From: JBBBNV01 sp037137075
GTDB taxonomy: Bacteria; Bacillota; Bacilli; Paenibacillales; NBRC-103111
NCBI RefSeq assembly: GCF_037137075.1
Contig: NZ_JBBBNV010000011.1
Location: 1 to 64,000 of the forward strand
Direction of reading: 5' to 3'
Length of the DNA stretch: 64,000 nucleotides
A program made the position numbers and the translations under genes. The notes under the pieces were generated by a model. The model saw nothing but the letters and a program-made list of their open reading frames with translations. It was not told where the DNA came from and made no database searches. Positions 58,111 to 64,000 of this stretch are shown in pieces. The stretch's first letter is position 1; the number at the start of each line of letters is the position of its first letter.

Positions 58111-58584
58111 ATGGCCATCGCAAGCTCCAATATCACGCAGTCCAACAAGCAAGTGACCGTGGTCAAAATGAACTGCGGCAGCGCCGGAAAACGGCATACC
58201 TATAGAAAACGCTGCTATAAACGCAGACGCGCGTCCTGCGAGAAGGTATGCGGATCGATTTTTCAATTATGCGACGGCATGCCGAGAACGTATTTTAAAT
58301 CGTTTCACGCCCATTCCTCCGGGCTGGTACGAATCCACAATTATACCAAAGGAACAATGACGGCTACCATCGGATTGAATTACGGGCGGGTCGTGACCGG
58401 CACCGTTGAGCAGGGCCAGCAGGTCACCTTTGACATACCCTCCATCCGCTCCTTAACCATTGAATGCACCGGTGAAGGCGGGATTTGCAAGGGCACCTAT
58501 CTGATTAAGATTCAGCGGTATTTTCCGGTAAGGCGTCACTCCGCCTTGGCAAAATCGGTACAGCAAAGGAGGAACGGCAGATGA
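58111..58584 (+). CDS. Ena/DUF3992-like spore appendage protein
   Basis: 157 residues. A basic Cys-containing N-terminal region (MNCGSAGKRHTYRKRCYKRR) is followed by SCEKVCGSIFQLCDG and a beta domain (SGLVRIHNYTKGTMTATIGLNYGRVVTGTVEQGQQVTFDIPSIRSLTIECTGEGGICKGTYLIKIQRY). The VCG... start and the final C-x-GxCKGxY strand are the features I associate with S-type Ena subunits. AGGAGG is nine bases before ATG. Its stop overlaps the next gene by four bases, the first of a tightly packed run. Confidence 0.62.
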   Translation: MAIASSNITQSNKQVTVVKMNCGSAGKRHTYRKRCYKRRRASCEKVCGSIFQLCDGMPRTYFKSFHAHSSGLVRIHNYTKGTMTATIGLNYGRVVTGTVEQGQQVTFDIPSIRSLTIECTGEGGICKGTYLIKIQRYFPVRRHSALAKSVQQRRNGR

Positions 58585-58844
58585 GCACTCAGGAAAGCTT
58601 CCCCTCCCGGCAGCGATTGATATCACTGATTGAAGCCTGGTATGTATGGCTTGTTTCCAATCCGGAGGTCCTGTTTCACCCTGGCGATACGGCCCAAATG
58701 CAGGAGCCTGTCCTGCAGTTTGACCAGTCGGCAGCATGGCTGAGCCAGAGTGCGGTAGCCAACACGGAGTGGTTCCTATCGAAAGGATCGCCGTTAATTC
58801 TGCAGCGCCTGAAGGAAGGAGACTATGATGCCTATGAATCCTGA
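58581..58844 (+). CDS. hypothetical protein of 87 residues
   Basis: MSTQESFPSRQRLISLIEAWYVWLVSNPEVLFHPGDTAQMQEPVLQFDQSAAWLSQSAVANTEW... Mostly helical with several tryptophans. It overlaps the Ena-like gene by four bases and the next gene by twenty, so it is translated with them. No family is recognised; small size and position recall chaperone-like partners of surface filament proteins. Confidence 0.68.
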   Translation: MSTQESFPSRQRLISLIEAWYVWLVSNPEVLFHPGDTAQMQEPVLQFDQSAAWLSQSAVANTEWFLSKGSPLILQRLKEGDYDAYES

Positions 58845-59121
58845 GGATGAAATATTTCAAATGCTGCTCCAGCAGGGATGCAATGCCTGGCGTGCCGGGG
58901 ATGACCATGAAGGGATCGGCTGGTTTCAGCAGGCTTGTCTTGAATGGCTTGACTATCTGGAGCAAGCTGAGCCAGACGGATCGGGACCGTCCGAAAGCCT
59001 CTGCACACTGCTGGCCGAGAAGCTTGAGCAGGTGCTGCAAGCATTGAACGGGTCGGATATCATCCGGGCCACCGATGTCATTGAAATGGAATTGATCCCG
59101 CTGCTGAGTTCTCCAGAATGA
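58825..59121 (+). CDS. hypothetical acidic helical protein of 98 residues
   Basis: MMPMNPEDEIFQMLLQQGCNAWRAGDDHEGIGWFQQACLEWLDYLEQ... through DIIRATDVIEMELIPLLSS. Helical-repeat-like and acidic, reminiscent of FliT/FliS-size proteins, but no homology is claimed. GAAGGAGA lies before the start. Sixteen bases separate it from the Maf gene. Confidence 0.68.
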   Translation: MMPMNPEDEIFQMLLQQGCNAWRAGDDHEGIGWFQQACLEWLDYLEQAEPDGSGPSESLCTLLAEKLEQVLQALNGSDIIRATDVIEMELIPLLSSPE

Positions 59122-59137
59122 ACCTCGAAGGGGGCCA

Positions 59138-61054
59138 ATGGACATGTGCACGATTCTGGAAGAGAATCTGGTTCTCCTTCCCGTACATCTGAAAAACTTG
59201 CTGGAGCCGTATACCGCCGGACGCATCGCGACCACGATTGAGATGATGTCCTCGCAAGAGGGATCGCCCGTTGCGATTGTACACACCGGGAAGCAGCGGG
59301 TTCAGACCAACAGTCTTGTAAATCCGCGGGAGGAAGCTGAACGCTGGGCCCAAACATTGAATTACAGCGATACGAGGGTCAGCTTTATTTACAGCTGCGG
59401 CTTCGGCTATCCGCTGCTTGAATATGCCAAACGCAAAAAGCCGTATACGGAAACGTTTGTTTTTGAGCAAAGCCCGGAGCTGTTTTACACCATGCTGTGC
59501 CATGTGGACCTTCGCCCTCTATTAAAGGATCCGTTCTTTCATTTTATCGTCGGCCCCATGCCGCAAATGAAGCAGCAGTTCGATGCGATGATGAACGGGG
59601 ATTTCCTGCTGCGTTCGACAAGACTGAGCGCGCACTTCACCTGGCTGGCTCACCGTAACCTGAAGCAGCACTATTTCGCCCTGCATCAGTGGCTGCTAGG
59701 CCGTTTGGAGTTAATGACCTCCAGTGTGGGAAATTCCATTCATGACACCCTGGTTGGCTTATACAACATTCTCGACAATGCGGAGGCCATTGTCCGTGGC
59801 CCTCAACTATCCGGCCTGCGCGGCGCTTTTGCAGGCAAGCCCGCGTTTATTATCTCCAGCGGCCCTTCCTTGGATCGCAACATTCACCATCTGGCCCAGG
59901 CGTGCGGCAAGGCTCTTCTCCTTACGGCGGAATCGGCTTTGCGCCCATGTCTGAAGCGGAATATTTATCCCGATGCTGTCAGTGTGACAGAGCGTTCTCC
60001 GAATGTGTATCATTTTCATTTTGCCAAGGATGCTCTGCCGCCCGAACTGACCCTGCTCGGTCTGACTCTGATCGATCCGAGAATTCCTCAGACTGTACGG
60101 GGCCCGTGGATTCCGGTTTTCCGAAGCCTGGAGCATTCGGGAAAATGGATTCAAGAAGCTCTCACCGATGACCGGTCCGGTCTGCAGGGCGGGTCGTCCT
60201 CGGCTCACCTGGCCTTTGAATTTGCGCTGTGGGTCAGGGCAAATCCGATCATTTTTGTCGGCCAGGATTTGGCCTTTGGCCGGGATATGCATACTCACAG
60301 CTCGCAGTCCATCTACACGGAGGATTATATGGCCAGTCAGGTCCATGCGCTGCAAAATCAGCAAACCTGGGAGGTGCCGGGTGTTGACGGAAAGCCTGTC
60401 ACCACGAATAAGCTGTGGATGGGCTTCAAGCTGTGGTTTGAGCAGCAAATCAGCCAATACCCGGACACCCGCTTCATCGATGCTACCGAAGGCGGAGCTT
60501 ACATTGAAGGCACCGAGCTGATGCCCCTGCAGGAAGCAGTTCAAGCCTTTTGCCGGGAGCCTCTGGAGACTCCACTATATCACTTTGTCCAGCAAATAAT
60601 GCCATCCCCGGAGGAAATCCGGCTCTCGGAGAAGGTGGAGCTCCTCCTGAAGCGGTCGGGCGAGATCCGTCAAAGCTTCCTTCACATGGCCGATATGGCT
60701 TCCGAGGACATACGAAGCTGCCGGCTTGTGGAGAAGGCATGCCTGCTCCGGGAGAAATATCCGGAGACGGAAATCCCCGCCTTTATTGAAGCGCTGGTGC
60801 ATAATAACAGCAGCGTGTATCACAAATATACGTCGGTTAACCTGACGACCTTTGTTCAGCATCTCATTTTTGCCTATCAGAAAAAAATAAATGATTTGGG
60901 TGAAATCCATTCTGTCGAACGATTGCGGGCCATGACAAGCCTGCAGCACCAAATGCTTCAACACCTGAGGGACACCGCCCGGACGGTGGCGGAGCATTTT
61001 GAAGAAGTGGAAGCCCGCTTGCGAATGCGCTTTAAGCATACCCTGGTTCAATGA
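59138..61054 (+). CDS. Maf/DUF115-type glycosyltransferase
   Basis: 638 residues. The N-terminal half has the Rossmann-like region with YSCGFGYPLLEYAKR; the central DUF115 domain begins near 225 with GKPAFIISSGPSLDRNI, then LTAESALRPCLKRNIYPDAVSVTERS, GSSSAHLAFEFALWVRANPIIFVGQDLAFGRDMHTHSSQ (catalytic region); the C-terminus is helical. Motility associated factors (Maf) transfer CMP-activated nonulosonic acids to flagellin Ser/Thr. No flagellin lies here; the neighbours are Ena-like proteins and nonulosonate genes. RBS AAGGGGG. Confidence 0.88.
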   Translation: MDMCTILEENLVLLPVHLKNLLEPYTAGRIATTIEMMSSQEGSPVAIVHTGKQRVQTNSLVNPREEAERWAQTLNYSDTRVSFIYSCGFGYPLLEYAKRKKPYTETFVFEQSPELFYTMLCHVDLRPLLKDPFFHFIVGPMPQMKQQFDAMMNGDFLLRSTRLSAHFTWLAHRNLKQHYFALHQWLLGRLELMTSSVGNSIHDTLVGLYNILDNAEAIVRGPQLSGLRGAFAGKPAFIISSGPSLDRNIHHLAQACGKALLLTAESALRPCLKRNIYPDAVSVTERSPNVYHFHFAKDALPPELTLLGLTLIDPRIPQTVRGPWIPVFRSLEHSGKWIQEALTDDRSGLQGGSSSAHLAFEFALWVRANPIIFVGQDLAFGRDMHTHSSQSIYTEDYMASQVHALQNQQTWEVPGVDGKPVTTNKLWMGFKLWFEQQISQYPDTRFIDATEGGAYIEGTELMPLQEAVQAFCREPLETPLYHFVQQIMPSPEEIRLSEKVELLLKRSGEIRQSFLHMADMASEDIRSCRLVEKACLLREKYPETEIPAFIEALVHNNSSVYHKYTSVNLTTFVQHLIFAYQKKINDLGEIHSVERLRAMTSLQHQMLQHLRDTARTVAEHFEEVEARLRMRFKHTLVQ

Positions 61055-61162
61055 CACGGGATGTACATTCTAATTTCAAAATGAAGTCATGTACCTATAC
61101 CGAACTCCTCCCGACTCCATATGATATCTTGCATCTGAATCTACACGAGGAGGAATACATCC

Positions 61163-61513
61163 ATGAGTTGCTCCAGCTCGACATCTTGTTGTCAGCAGCC
61201 CGTCGTCAGCGTCTGCTTAGCGAATCAAGCCTATCCCGTCGGCGCAGGGACGACCTTAGCGAGCCTGATCTTCGGACCAAGCCCTACGCCGATTGCCGCA
61301 TCCGGTGTCCTGTCCAACGTCTCTACCAACTCCGCTGCGATTACATTCACCTTCCGGAGAGGCACAAGAATTGTCGCTACCATGACCAGTGTCGCTTCGG
61401 GGCAATCCAGAGCCTTTGCCGTTGCGGGCTTCACCACCATTAGCGCTACTGCTACCGTTACCAGCGCAATTGCTGATTTGTGCATGACAGAATTTTTCAG
61501 AGCATCGGTCTAA
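61163..61513 (+). CDS. Ena/DUF3992-like protein with CC-X7-C connector
   Basis: 116 residues, MSCSSSTSCCQQPVVSVCLA then a beta domain rich in Ser, Thr and Ala (TPIASGVLSNVS-like segment, ITFTFRRGTRIVATMTSVASGQSRAFAVAGFTTISATATVTS). The N-terminal CC followed by seven residues and C fits the ZXnCCXmC connector of Ena subunits, which joins stacked rings by disulfides. Ser/Thr content would offer many O-glycosylation sites. GAGGAGG is nine bases upstream of ATG. It lies between the Maf gene and the nucleotidyltransferase. Confidence 0.6.
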   Translation: MSCSSSTSCCQQPVVSVCLANQAYPVGAGTTLASLIFGPSPTPIAASGVLSNVSTNSAAITFTFRRGTRIVATMTSVASGQSRAFAVAGFTTISATATVTSAIADLCMTEFFRASV

Positions 61514-61627
61514 TGCCCGTTTAAAGCAACAAAAGAATCCTCCTCAACTTCGCTTTCCGCCCTTATTCCTTCGATATGGGCGGAGCTACATATCACCTGC
61601 TCAGTTTACGGATCTGGAGGCATGATT

Positions 61628-62677
61628 ATGAGAGCTTGCGGAAGCATGACGGTTCATCCGCATACGACGATTCAACAAGCGATGCAAATCATCGAACAAG
61701 ACGCAGCCCAAATCGCAATCGTTACTGCTCCTTCCCAGCGCCTGCTGGGGACGGTGACTGATGGCGATGTTCGCCGGGCCATTCTGAAGGGCGTCAAGCT
61801 GCATGAGCCGGTGCAGCAAATCATGAATACAAACCCAACCTCCATTCCCCAAGGCGCATCGCGGGAAGCCGTACTGCAGCTTATGATCCGGCACGGCTTG
61901 CGCCGGATTCCCGTTCTGGATGATGACGGGCGGGTCGTCGGGATTGAGGCGCTGGAGGATTTGCTTCAGGTGCCCCGGCAGGACAATTGGGTCGTCATTA
62001 TGGCCGGAGGCCTCGGCAGCAGACTCGCTCCGCTAACGAATGATTGTCCCAAGCCTTTGCTGACCGTGGGGAACAAGCCGATTCTGGAAACGATTCTGCA
62101 GTCGCTGGCGGCCTATTCCTTTACGAATTTCTTCTTCTCTGTACATTATAAAGCCGAGATGATCGAGAATTACTTCGGCGACGGCAGCAAATGGGGCGTC
62201 CGCATTCAATATCTCCGCGAGCAGCAGCAGCTCGGAACCGCAGGCGCCCTCACCTTGCTTCCCTCTGTTCCCGACAAGCCTTTGATTGTCATTAACGGGG
62301 ATTTGCTGACCAGTCTTAATTTCCCGCAGCTCCTCCAATTTCACCTGGAGACCGGCAGCGCCGCCACCATGTGTATCCGCGAATACACGTACTCCATTCC
62401 TTACGGCCTCGTCCGAACCGACCAGCATCGTTTTCTGGGCATGCAGGAGAAGCCGATTCAGAAGAGCTATGTGAATGCAGGGATTTATGTCATGAATCCG
62501 CACGTCCTTTCCCGTCTGCCGGCCAATACCCGAACAGATATGCCGCAGCTCTTTCAGCGGCTTACCGACCTGAAGCTTCCGGTTTCGGTATTCCCCGTTC
62601 AAGAATATTGGCTGGATATCGGCCAACCGGAAGACTACGAACGGGCGAACCGGGATTATGATGAGGTGTTCCCGTGA
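61628..62677 (+). CDS. CBS-domain sugar nucleotidyltransferase, PtmE-like
   Basis: 349 residues. A CBS pair at the N-terminus (MTVHPHTTIQQAMQIIEQDAAQIAIV..LLGTVTDGDVRRAILKGVKL; MIRHGLRRIPVLDDDGRVVGIE) precedes a nucleotidyltransferase domain with AGGLGSRLAPLTNDCPKPLLTVGNKPILE, VINGDLLTSL and WLDIGQPEDY. The same architecture in Campylobacter PtmE makes GDP-glucosamine for legionaminic acid; other NDP-sugars cannot be excluded. ATG at 61628 is preferred (GGAGG seven bases upstream). Stop and next start overlap (GTGA). Confidence 0.85.
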   Translation: MRACGSMTVHPHTTIQQAMQIIEQDAAQIAIVTAPSQRLLGTVTDGDVRRAILKGVKLHEPVQQIMNTNPTSIPQGASREAVLQLMIRHGLRRIPVLDDDGRVVGIEALEDLLQVPRQDNWVVIMAGGLGSRLAPLTNDCPKPLLTVGNKPILETILQSLAAYSFTNFFFSVHYKAEMIENYFGDGSKWGVRIQYLREQQQLGTAGALTLLPSVPDKPLIVINGDLLTSLNFPQLLQFHLETGSAATMCIREYTYSIPYGLVRTDQHRFLGMQEKPIQKSYVNAGIYVMNPHVLSRLPANTRTDMPQLFQRLTDLKLPVSVFPVQEYWLDIGQPEDYERANRDYDEVFP

Positions 62678-63579
62678 ATGTGCTTGTGGTGGGCTACGGA
62701 TCAATCGGGCGGCGCCACTGCCGGCTGCTGCAGGAACTGGGATGCACGGTTGCCGTTGTCAGCCGCCAGGAAGACGTTCCCTTCCCCTGTTATGCTTCCT
62801 TAGAGGAGGCGCTTCGCTTTGCTGAGCCGGACTACGTCGTCGTGGCCAATCGTACGCACGAGCATTACCCGACCCTGGCGCATCTGCGGACGCTTGGCTA
62901 TCAAGGCGCCATTTTAATGGAGAAGCCGCTGTTTGACTCTGCGCTTCTGCTGCAGCCGTCTTATTTGCAATCTGTATTCACCGCCTATAACCTACGGTTT
63001 CATCCGGTCCTGCAGCGCCTGAAGCGGCTGCTCAAGCCTCCTGTTATTTCCGTTCAAGTGTATGCAGGGCAATATTTGCCGGATTGGCGGGACAGTGATT
63101 ACCGCACCTCCTATTCCGCCTACCGCAGCCAGGGCGGCGGCGTGCTTCGCGATCTCAGCCATGAGCTGGACTACATTCAATGGCTGTTCGGCCCCTGGAC
63201 CGGCGTCTGCGCCATCGGCGGACGGCACAGTCCGCTGGAGATTGAAAGCGAGGACGTGTTTGCACTTTTGCTGCGCACGAGCGGCTGCCCGGTTGTCAGC
63301 GTCCAGATGAACTATCTGGATCGTATCCGGCAAAGACATGTCATTGTCAACACGGCCGATCAAACCTACCTCGCAGACCTTATTCGGCACACGCTGCAGA
63401 TCGGCCGGCACACGGAGGCCTTTCTCTGTGATGCCGACACAACGTACCGCTCGCAGCATCAGGCCATGCTGCTTGGCCGGCATGAGCAGCTCTGCTCGGG
63501 CCGGGAGGCGCTTCAAACCTTGCAGCTCATAGAGCAGGCGGAGCGGTCTGCCCGTCTAGGGAGGTGGATAATCGGATGA
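62674..63579 (+). CDS. Gfo/Idh/MocA family oxidoreductase, PtmF-like
   Basis: 301 residues. Rossmann motif NVLVVGYGSIGRRHCRLLQELG at 2-22 binds NAD(P). The substrate domain has the conserved EKP-type segment (AILMEKPLFDS) and GGGVLRDLSHELDYIQWLFG. It probably oxidises or dehydrates an NDP-sugar intermediate. The GTG start overlaps the previous stop by four bases and its own TGA overlaps the next ATG, so the three genes are translationally coupled. Confidence 0.85.
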   Translation: MNVLVVGYGSIGRRHCRLLQELGCTVAVVSRQEDVPFPCYASLEEALRFAEPDYVVVANRTHEHYPTLAHLRTLGYQGAILMEKPLFDSALLLQPSYLQSVFTAYNLRFHPVLQRLKRLLKPPVISVQVYAGQYLPDWRDSDYRTSYSAYRSQGGGVLRDLSHELDYIQWLFGPWTGVCAIGGRHSPLEIESEDVFALLLRTSGCPVVSVQMNYLDRIRQRHVIVNTADQTYLADLIRHTLQIGRHTEAFLCDADTTYRSQHQAMLLGRHEQLCSGREALQTLQLIEQAERSARLGRWIIG

Positions 63580-64000
63580 TGCGGCTGTGTACTCTATGTG
63601 CCCGGGCCGGGTCCAAAGGGGTGACGAACAAAAATATCCGCAGCTTATGCGGAATGCCGCTCCTGGCCCATTCCATCCTGCAAGCTCAGGGCTCCGGGCT
63701 GTTCGATCATATTGCAGTGAGCAGCGACTCTGAGGACATTCTTGACATTGCGGCAGCATATGGAGTAAAGCAGCTTGTAATGCGCCCGGCGGAGCTGTCA
63801 GGCGATGAAGCGCCCAAAATTCCGGCTATCCGGCATTGTGCGGCGGAAATCGAGTCTCGCCTCGGCTGCAGCTTCGATACCGTTGCCGATTTGGATGTCA
63901 CCGCTCCTCTGCGAACGATAGAGGATATTGCGGGAGCCGTGCTGCTCCTGGAAAACTCAGTGGCACGAAACGTCGTATCGGGCCATCCTTCCCGCCGTTC
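63576..64000 (+). CDS. CMP-nonulosonate synthetase (NeuA/LegF/PtmB-like), partial
   Basis: Runs off the window end; 141 residues are visible. MRLCTLCARAGSKGVTNKNIRSLCGMPLLAHSI contains the nucleotide-binding RAGSKGvxNKNIR motif of CMP-sialate/legionaminate/pseudaminate cytidylyltransferases. VSSDSEDILDIA, RPAELSGDEAPKIPAIRH and DLDVTAPLRTIEDI follow in family order. The RPAELs-D-APKIPAIRH segment favours a legionaminate-type enzyme. Activated product would be the donor for the Maf enzyme. Confidence 0.9.
   Translation, partial: MMRLCTLCARAGSKGVTNKNIRSLCGMPLLAHSILQAQGSGLFDHIAVSSDSEDILDIAAAYGVKQLVMRPAELSGDEAPKIPAIRHCAAEIESRLGCSFDTVADLDVTAPLRTIEDIAGAVLLLENSVARNVVSGHPSRR

Overview
The window reads as a chromosomal segment of a spore-forming, moderately GC-rich member of the Paenibacillaceae, most likely Paenibacillus or a close relative. 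The evidence is strong AGGAGG-type ribosome binding sites with GTG, TTG and even ATT starts, a YheC/D spore-coat ATP-grasp protein, Asp23/Gls24, Fur with a PerR-type box, a T-box on ileS, an FMN riboswitch, an S-layer (SLH) surface protein, and Ena-like (DUF3992) spore appendage proteins. No tRNA, rRNA or CRISPR array was seen.

Layout. 1-340: the right end of an IS66 element, which appears to have cut into a minus-strand gene. 0.5-3.6 kb: a small membrane protein, an MFS exporter and its MarR regulator, which share one operator sequence. 3.4-9.7 kb: a six-gene Mrp Na+/H+ antiporter operon with mrpA and mrpB fused, behind a consensus promoter and a leader terminator. 9.8-18.6 kb: an orphan SpoB-type sensor kinase, a DUF2306 membrane protein, a NUDIX hydrolase, coaA, a GntR regulator with overlapping operators, larE and fur. 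18.9-25.6 kb: a membrane-anchored metallo-hydrolase, a mosaic of three broken genes (EamA, LysR, nitronate monooxygenase), a squalene/phytoene-synthase-like enzyme with an apparent ATT start, UbiB kinase with a coiled-coil partner, and a decayed DUF4188 gene.

25.8-32 kb: an EamA transporter under an FMN riboswitch (probable riboflavin importer), a YheC/D protein, an OmpR-type two-component system, Asp23 and DUF423. 32-36.7 kb: a 1368-residue NEAT/cohesin-like/SLH protein with two Fur boxes, preceded by a 22-codon ORF with its own promoter. 36.8-48.7 kb: housekeeping genes including ctaB, a lactonase, two acetyltransferases, a long IleS2-type isoleucyl-tRNA synthetase with T-box, a map remnant, TetR, and a UgtP/MGDG-synthase-like glycosyltransferase. 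48.9-53.8 kb: a five-gene module (secreted protein, ABC ATPase, ABC permease, sensor kinase, response regulator) with an octanucleotide repeat tract inside it. 54-57.3 kb: pentapeptide-repeat protein, small membrane proteins, a YqjA-like exporter and an AAC(6')-like acetyltransferase.

57.4-64 kb (running off the end) is the most unusual region. Three Ena-like/DUF3992 proteins flank and interleave with a Maf/DUF115 glycosyltransferase and a tightly overlapping trio: CBS-nucleotidyltransferase (PtmE-like), Gfo/Idh dehydrogenase (PtmF-like) and CMP-nonulosonate synthetase (PtmB/LegF-like). The trio has the order I recall for the Campylobacter legionaminic-acid genes ptmE-ptmF-ptmB. I infer a nonulosonic-acid glycosylation system acting on spore appendage or spore surface proteins rather than on flagellin.
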